Positions 17,658 to 25,648 of a DNA stretch of 54,500 bases are shown here, in pieces; positions within the stretch are counted from its first letter, which is position 1; each line of letters starts with the position of its first letter. The position numbers and the translations under genes are program-made. The stretch spans positions 1 through 54,500 of the forward strand of contig CANITF010000019.1 of NCBI GenBank assembly GCA_947470515.1, written 5' to 3'. A model generated the notes under the pieces. That model worked only from the letters and a program-made list of their open reading frames with translations. It was not told the origin of the DNA and made no database searches. Origin of the DNA: Flavobacteriales bacterium (lineage in GTDB: Bacteria; Bacteroidota; Bacteroidia; Flavobacteriales_D; Crocinitomicaceae).

Positions 17658-18446
17658 TTAATTTGGAAGAATATATTCCTGACCAACTTTTCCATCCCAT
17701 TTTTTCAGAATAGATTCAGTTCCATTAAATTCAAGATAGGTGAAATATTGAATCCAATCGCCAAGATTGATATAGTTTGATTTTTCATTTAATGCTATAC
17801 TCAGTGGCAAATGACGGTGACCAAAAATGAAATAATCAAAATGTTCCTTTGCTAACATTTCTTGAGAATAGATATATAACCATTCATTTTCTTTGCCTAA
17901 ATATTTCTCATCTGCATTACCTGTCGTCGCTCGACTTGTTTTAGAAGAATAATTGGCCAACCAAATCCCGAAATTAGGATGTAATCTAGCAAAACACCAT
18001 TGCGAAAATTTATTTTCAAAAACCTTTTTCAAAAACTTGTATCCACGATCTCCAGGTCCTAAACCATCTCCATGACCAATATAAAATTTCTTTCCATTAA
18101 ACTCTCTTACCACTGGTTTATGGTGTAATTGAAAGCCTAATTCTTTTGGTAAATAATCAAAAATCCACATGTCATGATTACCTGTGAAAACATGAACTGG
18201 TATCCCCGCATCGGTTAGTGCAGCAATTTTCCCTTGTAAGCGAACAAAACCTTTTGGAATAGCATGTTTGTATTCAAACCAAAAATCAAAAATATCTCCA
18301 ACAAGAAAAATCTCCTTTGCAGTAGGTTCAATATGATTCAACCAAGCTACAATTGCTTTTTCTCTTTCTAAACTCTTTTCGTAGGTTGGAACACCTAAAT
18401 GAAAATCTGAAGCGAAATAAATTTTTGATCTCTGTGATTCAGACAT
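17658..18446 (-). CDS. lpxH: UDP-2,3-diacylglucosamine diphosphatase (LpxH-like)
   Basis: Calcineurin-like metallophosphoesterase predicted to hydrolyse UDP-2,3-diacylglucosamine to lipid X and UMP, fourth step of lipid A synthesis, at the inner membrane surface. 262 aa. Metal ligands: DFH (D14, H16), GDIFDFW (D51), GNHD (89-92), GHGDGLG (124-130) and FGHRHLP (208-214). The Bacteroidetes version is slightly longer than E. coli LpxH (240 aa). Last gene of a tight operon that begins with lpxK; starts 2 bp after the preceding stop. Confidence 0.88.
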   Translation of the reverse strand: MSESQRSKIYFASDFHLGVPTYEKSLEREKAIVAWLNHIEPTAKEIFLVGDIFDFWFEYKHAIPKGFVRLQGKIAALTDAGIPVHVFTGNHDMWIFDYLPKELGFQLHHKPVVREFNGKKFYIGHGDGLGPGDRGYKFLKKVFENKFSQWCFARLHPNFGIWLANYSSKTSRATTGNADEKYLGKENEWLYIYSQEMLAKEHFDYFIFGHRHLPLSIALNEKSNYINLGDWIQYFTYLEFNGTESILKKWDGKVGQEYILPN

Positions 18447-18448
18447 TT

Positions 18449-19561
18449 TTAATGACCAAAGATGCGTTTTAGTTCTACATCTAACGCTTCTCCGCGTAAA
18501 TTTGTTTGAACAATTTTTCCTTCTTTGTCAATCAAAACAGTAAATGGAATTCCTTTAACTTGGTAAATTGCACCAACTTTACTTGACCATTGTTGTAAAT
18601 CACTGACATGATTTGGCCATGTTAAATTATCTTTTGCAATAGCTCCTTCCCAAGCCGCTTTATCTTTGTCTAAAGAAACACTCATTACAGTAAATCCTTC
18701 ATCCTTATATTTAGCATATAATTTCACAACATTAGGATTCTCTTTTCTACAAGGTCCACACCAAGAAGCCCAGAAATCCAATAATACAACTTGGCCGCGT
18801 AAGTCAGACAGTTTCATTTTAGTTTTACCATCCAATTTTAATTCCTCAAAATCAGGAGCTAATTTACCAGGAGCTAATAAATTTGCTGCTTCACGAGTCG
18901 TCTTTATTTGTAGGTAATTTTTATTCAATTCTTTGATAGATGGTGATTCGGAAAACGTTGCGTTCAATTGTGTTACAATAGACTCGTACGTTGCAAAATC
19001 ATTTTGAGCATCTAATGTTGAAATAACTGGTAAAAGTGCTGGAGAGTTTTGATTTTGAGAAATGAACGTTTGCAAATTACTTTGGAATGCGTAATATTCA
19101 GTCGTCATAGAGTTGCTAATTTCCTCTTGACGTGCAGGATTTTGTTGAATTAAAGCTACTGCAGAGTCTCTTTTTAAATTCCAAATTGTCAATGTTTTAA
19201 TAAAATTGTTCATATTATTACTTTCATCTGAACCTACGATATTGCAGAAAGCATTAATGTTTGAACCGTCGCCGTATAATTTAATGTCAGAATTATTCCG
19301 AAGAATTAAATTTAAGTGCGCTCCACCAACTCTTAAAACATAATAATCAGGATTCGCGAGTGTTCCTTTAATCATGAAATCACCTTTTTTACTTAAAGGA
19401 ACTTTAATATGGTCAACATAATGCGTCCCATAATATTGAGAAAGTGATACTGAATCAACTTTTGAATTGAAAATATTACCTGAAACTGTTACGGTAATTG
19501 GCTTTTGTCCGAACGTAAAAAGTCCAAAAAGAAGTGCTAAAATAGTTAGTGTTTTATTCAT
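18449..19561 (-). CDS. TlpA-family thiol-disulfide oxidoreductase
   Basis: 370-aa exported protein, signal peptide MNKTLTILALLFGLFTFGQ. N-terminal DUF4369-like beta domain (about 20-120), helical middle, then a thioredoxin domain from about residue 230 (LAPGKLAPDFEELKLDG) with the redox motif WCGPC near 266-270 and the cis-Pro KGIPFTVLIDKEGKIV near 345. Expected to reduce disulfides in periplasmic or secreted partners; partner unknown. Paralogue of the next gene upstream (6-bp gap), with closely matching C-terminal halves. Confidence 0.9.
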   Translation of the reverse strand: MNKTLTILALLFGLFTFGQKPITVTVSGNIFNSKVDSVSLSQYYGTHYVDHIKVPLSKKGDFMIKGTLANPDYYVLRVGGAHLNLILRNNSDIKLYGDGSNINAFCNIVGSDESNNMNNFIKTLTIWNLKRDSAVALIQQNPARQEEISNSMTTEYYAFQSNLQTFISQNQNSPALLPVISTLDAQNDFATYESIVTQLNATFSESPSIKELNKNYLQIKTTREAANLLAPGKLAPDFEELKLDGKTKMKLSDLRGQVVLLDFWASWCGPCRKENPNVVKLYAKYKDEGFTVMSVSLDKDKAAWEGAIAKDNLTWPNHVSDLQQWSSKVGAIYQVKGIPFTVLIDKEGKIVQTNLRGEALDVELKRIFGH

Positions 19562-19567
19562 AGTTTA

Positions 19568-20752
19568 TTATTTTGAAAAAATCTCTTTCAATTTTTGTTC
19601 CAAACTTTCTCCTCGAAGTCCAGTGGCAATAATTTTTCCTTCTTTGTCGATTAAAACAGTATGAGGAATACTTTCGAATTGATATAATTGTGTCATTGGC
19701 GTCTTCCAACCCATTAAATCACTCACATGATTTGGCCAAATTAAACCATCTTTTGCAATTGCTTGTTTCCAAGAAGCAGCATCTTCATCTAGAGAAACAG
19801 AAAATACAGAAAATCCTTTGTCTTTATACTGCTTATATAAGCGCACAACATTTGGACTTTCTCTTCTGCAAGGTCCACACCAAGATGCCCAAAAATCCAG
19901 TAAAACTACTTTTCCTCTTAGAGATGAAAGTTTAATTACTTTTCCTTCTGGATTTTTCATCGCAATTTCAGGAGCCATGTTCGATTCATTTGTTGTTCCG
20001 GCTTGATTTCCAGATTCAGCCACAAGATATTCGTTGTAAGCGCTTTCAATTTGCATTAATTGGTTTTCCATTGTTGCAGCGATTGGAGAACCTTTGTATC
20101 TTTTGTTGTATGCGTCAGATACTACTTTTAATACATCTAAATTTTTCGGATCCCAATCCTTGAAGCCACTCGTTGGTGTTGCTGCAGTGGACAATATAAT
20201 ATTGAAAGGATTATCAGGATCGTTCGTCATTTTTTCTCTTGAAAAATCGTCTAACGGCTTTTTGATGGACAAATATTTCACCATTAATTCATCTTCGCTG
20301 CATTTACCTTGCATTGCGTTTAGTTGTTGCTGACCAACTGCAAAAGTTGCAAATAAAACCATGTATTCATTCAATGTTGATGACCATTCTGTGCCACTTA
20401 CATTCGGAGTTAACATGTAATCGTTGTAAGTAGTTTTGATTTTAACATTGTCTTTTTCAACGAGCGTAAGTGGAATAACCTTATCATTGGATTCACCTAT
20501 ACGCAATTGATAAATTCCCATTCCTGGTATATTTCCTTTGATATTGAAAGAACCGTTTGCTGCAATTTTACCTTGAGCAACTTCAATTGACCCATTTTGA
20601 CTCAAAGCCTCTAATGTCACAGACATATTTTCAGCACCGATGATTGATCCTGAAATGGAGAAATTATCAGTTAATTTTTCTTCTGTTACTTCTGGCTCGG
20701 AGCCACAAGAAAATAAAAGCAATAAGCTGAATAAATAAGGTATATATTTCAT
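19568..20752 (-). CDS. TlpA-family thiol-disulfide oxidoreductase, lipoprotein
   Basis: 394 aa. Lipoprotein signal MKYIPYLFSLLLLFSC with lipidated Cys16, so it is probably membrane-anchored in the periplasm or at the outer membrane. DUF4369-like domain (about 30-130), helical middle, then a thioredoxin domain with WCGPC near 290-294 and IPHTVLIDKEGKII. The segment around CGPC is nearly the same as in the downstream paralogue, which is soluble rather than lipidated: a tandem duplication that split into an anchored and a free form. Starts 2 bp after gatB ends. Confidence 0.9.
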   Translation of the reverse strand: MKYIPYLFSLLLLFSCGSEPEVTEEKLTDNFSISGSIIGAENMSVTLEALSQNGSIEVAQGKIAANGSFNIKGNIPGMGIYQLRIGESNDKVIPLTLVEKDNVKIKTTYNDYMLTPNVSGTEWSSTLNEYMVLFATFAVGQQQLNAMQGKCSEDELMVKYLSIKKPLDDFSREKMTNDPDNPFNIILSTAATPTSGFKDWDPKNLDVLKVVSDAYNKRYKGSPIAATMENQLMQIESAYNEYLVAESGNQAGTTNESNMAPEIAMKNPEGKVIKLSSLRGKVVLLDFWASWCGPCRRESPNVVRLYKQYKDKGFSVFSVSLDEDAASWKQAIAKDGLIWPNHVSDLMGWKTPMTQLYQFESIPHTVLIDKEGKIIATGLRGESLEQKLKEIFSK

Positions 20753-20754
20753 TT

Positions 20755-22212
20755 TTATGCTTCTAATGTTTTACGCATCAATTCATTTGCTGCTTTTGGA
20801 TCAGCCTTTCCTTTTGATATTTTCATCAATTGGCCCATCAAAAATCCGGTTAATTGTTTTTCACCGTTCTTATAACGTTCAACCTCTGAAGGATGTTGCT
20901 TGATCACCTCGTTAATAAATCCTAAAATAGAATCTTCGTTCGAATCTTGAATCAAATTCATCGATTCTGCCAATTCTAATGGATTTTTATCTATTTGTTT
21001 CAGCATCTCAGGGAAAATTTTCTGAGAAGCCACAGAACTTGAAATTTTTCCTTGCTCAATCAAATTAATTAAAGCAACAATTTTTTCTGGTTTTAAAGGG
21101 AAATCTTCAATATCAACGCCAAATTCGTTTAAGTATGATTTAATATCACCCATCATCCAATTGGCTGCTGCTTTGTAATTTTTTGTCAAAGCTATTAAAG
21201 CTTCATAATACAATGCAATTCCTTTGTTGTCAGTCAGAATGAAAGCATCATATTCTGTCAACCCTAATTCTTTCGTATATTTCAAAAACAATTCTCTCGG
21301 TAACGCAGGCATTTCAGCTTTAATCGAAGCAATTAATTTATCGTCCATAACCAAAGGCTGAAGATCAGGTTCTGGAAAATATCGATAATCGTTAGCTGCT
21401 TCTTTTGAACGCATGGAAATAGTGCTGTTTTTCAAAGCGTCAAACGACCTTGTTTCCATGTAAAGTGTTTCACCTCTTTCAAGCGCTTCAATTTGACGAA
21501 TAACTTCAAATTCAATTGCTCGTTGCACATTACGAATAGAGTTCATGTTTTTGACTTCTACTTTTGTGCCGAATTCAGCTGCACCTTTTAACATGACCGA
21601 AATGTTTGCGTCACAGCGCATTGAACCTTCTTCCATGTTTCCATCACAAATATCGAGGTAACGAACGAGCTTTCTAACTTCTGTTAAATAGTTATACGCT
21701 TCATGAGAAGAACGCATGTCTGGTTCAGAAACGATTTCCAAAAGTGGAACACCAGCTCTATTTAAATCAACTAGCGTATCGAAAACATCTACATCGTGGA
21801 TACTTTTTCCAGCATCTTCTTCCATGTGAATGCGCGTAATTCCAATTTCTTTGTCAGAACCATCCTCTAACTTGATGTGAACGGATCCACCTGTACAAAT
21901 TGGTGTTTTATCTTGTGTAATTTGATATCCTTTTGGAAGATCGGGATAGAAATAATTTTTACGTGCAAAATATTGTTCAGGTGCTATATGACAGCCACAA
22001 GCCAATCCTAATTTAATAGCATATTCAATTGTTTTCTTGTTCATTTTTGGCAATGTACCAGGATGACCAAGAGAAATAACGCTGATGTTCGTATTTGGAT
22101 GAGCACCAAATTCGTTTACATCATTTGAGTAAGCTTTTGATTTGGTTAACATTTGAGCATGCACTTCCAAACCAATTACGACTTCATATTTTGAGCGTAT
22201 TGAATCGTCCAT
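20755..22212 (-). CDS. gatB: Asp-tRNA(Asn)/Glu-tRNA(Gln) amidotransferase subunit B
   Basis: tRNA-binding and kinase subunit of the GatCAB complex that converts Glu-tRNA(Gln) (and Asp-tRNA(Asn)) to the amide form; cytoplasmic. 485 aa, full length. Begins YEVVIGLEVHAQM (family signature), followed by RKNYFYPDLPKGYQITQ and GSMRCDANIS, and ends with the YqeY-like tRNA-binding tail (KGKADPKAANELMRKTLE). gatA and gatC are not in the window. Within the lpxK operon, 3 bp after the purine nucleoside phosphorylase stop and 2 bp before the TlpA lipoprotein. Confidence 0.97.
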   Translation of the reverse strand: MDDSIRSKYEVVIGLEVHAQMLTKSKAYSNDVNEFGAHPNTNISVISLGHPGTLPKMNKKTIEYAIKLGLACGCHIAPEQYFARKNYFYPDLPKGYQITQDKTPICTGGSVHIKLEDGSDKEIGITRIHMEEDAGKSIHDVDVFDTLVDLNRAGVPLLEIVSEPDMRSSHEAYNYLTEVRKLVRYLDICDGNMEEGSMRCDANISVMLKGAAEFGTKVEVKNMNSIRNVQRAIEFEVIRQIEALERGETLYMETRSFDALKNSTISMRSKEAANDYRYFPEPDLQPLVMDDKLIASIKAEMPALPRELFLKYTKELGLTEYDAFILTDNKGIALYYEALIALTKNYKAAANWMMGDIKSYLNEFGVDIEDFPLKPEKIVALINLIEQGKISSSVASQKIFPEMLKQIDKNPLELAESMNLIQDSNEDSILGFINEVIKQHPSEVERYKNGEKQLTGFLMGQLMKISKGKADPKAANELMRKTLEA

Positions 22213-22215
22213 ATC

Positions 22216-23028
22216 TTAAATACGAGAAATTAATTCACGCATAATTATTGTCATTTTAGGCTCTTGACGACTTGCTACTTCAATAACGTCTTGAACACTT
22301 ACTTTTTTAATTTTTCCAGGAACACCTAAATCAGTAATGATTGAAATTGCGAAACACGGAATATCCATGTGACGCGCAACAATTACTTCAGGAACAGTTG
22401 ACATTCCAACTGCGTCAGCACCAATTGCACGAACATAACCATATTCAGCTGGTGTTTCTAATGTCGGTCCAGTTAAGCCAGCGTAGGTTCCAACCGAAAC
22501 TTTAATATTGTTTTCTGCAGCAATTGTTTGAGCCAAAGCAATCATGTCAACATCATAAGCATCACTCATGTCTGGGAAACGTGGTCCAAGTTTGTCAATA
22601 TTTTTTCCAATAAGTGGGTGCGCTGGAAAAAGATTGATATGATCATTTTGGATCATTATTTCGCCAACTTCAAAATCAGGATTAACACCACCAGAAGCAT
22701 TTGAAAGAAACAAACGTTCTATTCCTAATAATTTCATTACTCGAACGGGAAAAGTTACTTCTTGCATGTTGTATCCTTCGTAGAAGTGGAAACGACCTTG
22801 CATTGCAACAACTTTTTTACCACCCAATTCACCGAAAATTAGTTTTCCTGAGTGACTTTCTACTGTTGAAACAGGGAAATTTGGGATGTCTTCATAATTG
22901 ATTTCGTCAATTACGTTGATTTCTTTTACTAATCCACCCAATCCTGTTCCTAAAATGATACCAATTGTAGGTTCAACATTTGTTTTACTTTCGATGTATG
23001 AAACCGATTCTTTAAATTTTTCTAACAT
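22216..23028 (-). CDS. Purine nucleoside phosphorylase (trimeric type)
   Basis: Phosphorolysis of inosine/guanosine to base and ribose-1-phosphate in purine salvage. 270 aa. GIILGTGLGGL (phosphate loop, about 24-34), VESHSGKLIFGELGG (about 56-70), MQGRFHFYEGY (about 75-85) and VGMSTVPEVIVARH (about 207-220) match the trimeric, mammalian-like PNP family rather than hexameric DeoD. The first 17 bp overlap the end of lpxK, indicating translational coupling. Confidence 0.95.
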   Translation of the reverse strand: MLEKFKESVSYIESKTNVEPTIGIILGTGLGGLVKEINVIDEINYEDIPNFPVSTVESHSGKLIFGELGGKKVVAMQGRFHFYEGYNMQEVTFPVRVMKLLGIERLFLSNASGGVNPDFEVGEIMIQNDHINLFPAHPLIGKNIDKLGPRFPDMSDAYDVDMIALAQTIAAENNIKVSVGTYAGLTGPTLETPAEYGYVRAIGADAVGMSTVPEVIVARHMDIPCFAISIITDLGVPGKIKKVSVQDVIEVASRQEPKMTIIMRELISRI

Positions 23029-24040
23029 ATTGATTTATTAAGTCATTAAATTTCTCTTCTTCATCCATTTTTACTGCAATTGGCAAGTAATACCATGGAT
23101 ATTTTTTTAATTCATTTTCAGGGATTAAATCCTTTAAACGCATGTAATCTTTCTCAGTTGTAAGAATAATTTTATTCTCGACAGCAAAAGTATCAAATTT
23201 TTGATGAATTTCCTGAATATCTTGCGTATTAAAAGCATGATGATCTGCAAATTGAAGGTGTTCAATTTGAAACGAATCTTTTATATAGTCAACCAAGGGC
23301 AAAGGGTTTGCTATTCCAGTAATCAATAAGGCAGATTTTGGACTTTCAATCACTTTTCCGAAAGGTACAATTGCGCCATAATTTATAGAAGAGAAAAATA
23401 ATTTTTGAGAATGAACCTTTAAATCTGTTGCCCATTTGTTTTTTTCATGCTGTGATAAAGCATGCGTGCATTTGGTAACAACAATACAATCTGCACGTTT
23501 TCGACCAGATTTCCATTCACGTAAATTACCTGTCGGTAACATCGCGTCTTTTGAGAACGGGGAATTAAAATCAGTCAATAATATGTTGAATCCCGCCTTC
23601 ACTGCTCGATGTTGAAAAGCATCATCTAAAATAATTAATTCATTTTCAGGAAAAACAGTTTGAATTTGTTGAACCCCAAATTTACGTTTCTCACAAACAG
23701 CAACGTTTATTTTAGAATTAAACAGTGAATGGTAAAAAAGTGGTTCATCACCAACTTCGTTACTGGTGTGTTTATCGTTAACAAGAATAAAACCTTTGGT
23801 GATTCTGCCATATCCACGACTGAGGATACTAGTTTGAATTTTGTCGTTTAAAAGATCCGTTAAATAAGCAACATGGGGAGTTTTACCTGTTCCACCTGTA
23901 CTTAAATTACCAACGCAAATTGATTTTTTGGGAATTTCATAGACTTGAAAAATTCCAATATCGAAGCATTTGTTTCTCAAAAAGGTAATCAAACCATAAA
24001 TGAGAGATATTGGCCATAAGAGAATACGGATTATTCGCAT
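23012..24040 (-). CDS. lpxK: Tetraacyldisaccharide 4'-kinase
   Basis: ATP-dependent kinase that phosphorylates the 4' position of tetraacyldisaccharide-1-phosphate to form lipid IVA; inner-membrane anchored. 342 aa. N-terminal hydrophobic helix (MRIIRILLWPISLIYGLITF), P-loop GNLSTGGTGKTP (44-55), and the LDDAFQHR motif (about 137-144). First gene of the operon lpxK-PNP-gatB-tlpA-tlpA-lpxH. A TATATTTG box lies only 4 nt before the start, suggesting a leaderless or near-leaderless transcript. Confidence 0.96.
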   Translation of the reverse strand: MRIIRILLWPISLIYGLITFLRNKCFDIGIFQVYEIPKKSICVGNLSTGGTGKTPHVAYLTDLLNDKIQTSILSRGYGRITKGFILVNDKHTSNEVGDEPLFYHSLFNSKINVAVCEKRKFGVQQIQTVFPENELIILDDAFQHRAVKAGFNILLTDFNSPFSKDAMLPTGNLREWKSGRKRADCIVVTKCTHALSQHEKNKWATDLKVHSQKLFFSSINYGAIVPFGKVIESPKSALLITGIANPLPLVDYIKDSFQIEHLQFADHHAFNTQDIQEIHQKFDTFAVENKIILTTEKDYMRLKDLIPENELKKYPWYYLPIAVKMDEEEKFNDLINQYVRKI

Positions 24041-24044
24041 AGTT

Positions 24045-24052
24045 CAAATATA
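24045..24052 (-). promoter_or_regulatory. -7 box immediately upstream of lpxK
   Basis: On the minus strand TATATTTG (24052 to 24045) matches TAnnTTTG and is separated by only AACT from the lpxK ATG at 24040. No TTG is found at 19-21 bp spacing (nearest is 25 bp away), so support is partial. Confidence 0.45.
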
Positions 24053-24130
24053 GCAAATAGTTTTTGAGACTTTAATCCAAATGAAAAGCCATTCAAAAAA
24101 GTAATTCGAATAAAGAGGGTAATCTTGAAA

Positions 24131-24802
24131 TTAGTTGGCAGAATAGTCAGAAAACTGTTGATCATCAGCAAAGTAGTAAATCCGAACTTGAGCTGTATCA
24201 GTAAGAAAATCAATTTTCCCGATTTCAAAACGATTTACAACTATTCCAGTGCGTTTCTCAAGGTCATCCTTCATTTCTTGGTATTTTTCAGGAACGATTA
24301 AATCAATCCGTTCGTAATTGATTGTTTTGCGCGTTTCGTGTTTAATTAACCAAACTTTTTCCAGGATGAATGTTAAAAGAATTACTGAACCATTAATGAT
24401 CGCTACTTCAGCAATACTAATTTGATTTGAGGCTAAAGAATTGACAACACTAATTCCTATTATCAAGAACAAGTATGTCATTTCCTTGATTTCAATAGCA
24501 TCAGTTCTGTAACGGATAATTCCAAAAATAGCAAATAACCCTAATCCCATTCCTGTATCAATGTCTAACTTCTTCAGTCCGAAACACAAGAAAAAAGTAA
24601 TTGTTCCAATTAAATAGTATGTAAATAAATAATCTTTGCGTTGGGTTTTTGGGTAATATAAATAGCGAATAAGTATGGTTAAAACAGTCATATTGACAGC
24701 AAGCCTAACCAATAATACATACGCATCATTACTAAAAAGAGAAAAACCTAAATCTTTTTCAGATTTAGCAAGAGGCATAAGGAAATCAAGCAGCATGAGC
24801 AT
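24131..24802 (-). CDS. DUF4956 membrane protein
   Basis: 223-aa inner-membrane protein of the DUF4956 family. Four or five hydrophobic segments in the first ~145 residues (for example LLVRLAVNMTVLTILIRYLYY, YYLIGTITFFLCFGL, MTYLFLIIGISVVN), including the conserved GLFAIFGIIRYRTDAIEIKEMTY loop, then a cytoplasmic C-terminal domain with KTINYERIDLIVPEKY. The family is regularly paired with VTC-domain proteins, as here: its first 17 bp overlap the end of the VTC gene. Probably a membrane partner of polyphosphate synthesis (inference from pairing). Confidence 0.85.
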   Translation of the reverse strand: MLMLLDFLMPLAKSEKDLGFSLFSNDAYVLLVRLAVNMTVLTILIRYLYYPKTQRKDYLFTYYLIGTITFFLCFGLKKLDIDTGMGLGLFAIFGIIRYRTDAIEIKEMTYLFLIIGISVVNSLASNQISIAEVAIINGSVILLTFILEKVWLIKHETRKTINYERIDLIVPEKYQEMKDDLEKRTGIVVNRFEIGKIDFLTDTAQVRIYYFADDQQFSDYSAN

Positions 24803-25550
24803 TTATTTTTTTAAGTTTTAATAATTTCTTTTTAAAGCGATTGAATTTTAAATTAATTCCGCCATATAATTCGATAGATCCGAGACAGTATTTACTTAGC
24901 CGATACGGACGTATACTTTTGGTTTTCATTAATGCAAAGAAAGCAGAATTTCGATTAACCGTTTCCTGTTTTAATTCTGCAATAATAAGATTATTGAACG
25001 TTTGACGGTGATTTTCCCATTTAAAAGTAATATTGAAATCTAATGTCAACCGTTCATTTTCAATTTTGTTCACCAATGTCATTCTGTGAAATGAATTCCA
25101 CATAACTGGTTTTAAATCATGTTCTTTCGGAATCACACTTTGAATAAACTCTTTTTGTTTTTCAGTTAATTCTGTTGGAATTTCGTCTACTTTAATTCTA
25201 CTTTTTAGCGTTCTTCCTTTGAATTTATGTTTGATTTCTAAAAACACTAAATTTGATTCAACATATTTTCGGAATCGTACTTTGAATCTACTCGTTCTCC
25301 CATTATGGTGATCCTTAAAGAAAGAAAAATTGTCATCATCAAAATACAAACTCTCATAAAATGGAGTTCTAATACCTTCTATTTCAAGGATTTTGTAATA
25401 TTGAGAAAGTTCCGGAAGAAATTCTAAAAATTCTAAAAATGAAAAGGCAAACTTCGTATCAACACGATTCATTAATTTCACTCTATCCATTTCCATTAAG
25501 GAAATAGGTTCAAATGATTCAAGAACTTTATTGATTTGTTGACTTAACAT
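24786..25550 (-). CDS. VTC-domain polyphosphate polymerase-like protein
   Basis: 254-aa soluble protein of the VTC/CYTH-like tunnel fold that in yeast Vtc4 makes polyphosphate from ATP. Matching basic and acidic positions: NRVDTKF (R29, K33), RFKVRFR (R88-R94), FLEIKHKFKGRTLKSR (E105, K107, K109, K116, R118) and a late IIAELKQE strand (E-x-K near residue 195). All line the tunnel in the family. No SPX domain or membrane segment; DUF4956, overlapping by 17 bp, may be the membrane channel. Preceded by a well-formed promoter whose -7 box is 5 nt from the start codon. Confidence 0.85.
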   Translation of the reverse strand: MLSQQINKVLESFEPISLMEMDRVKLMNRVDTKFAFSFLEFLEFLPELSQYYKILEIEGIRTPFYESLYFDDDNFSFFKDHHNGRTSRFKVRFRKYVESNLVFLEIKHKFKGRTLKSRIKVDEIPTELTEKQKEFIQSVIPKEHDLKPVMWNSFHRMTLVNKIENERLTLDFNITFKWENHRQTFNNLIIAELKQETVNRNSAFFALMKTKSIRPYRLSKYCLGSIELYGGINLKFNRFKKKLLKLKKINAHAA

Positions 25551-25555
25551 TAACT

Positions 25556-25585
25556 CAAAGTTAAATTTTTGAATGGGTTTTGCAA
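25556..25585 (-). promoter_or_regulatory. Full promoter directly abutting the VTC gene start
   Basis: On the minus strand TTG (25585-25583), a 19-bp spacer, then TAACTTTG (25563-25556), then AGTTA and the ATG at 25550. Both elements and the spacing match the Bacteroidetes consensus. The transcription start would fall at or within a few nt of the ATG, implying a leaderless mRNA. Confidence 0.65.
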
Positions 25586-25648
25586 CTATAAGAGAATTTT
25601 TTTATTGAAAACTTGCGGTCTAAAACTAACTTAAGACAGAATAAATTC

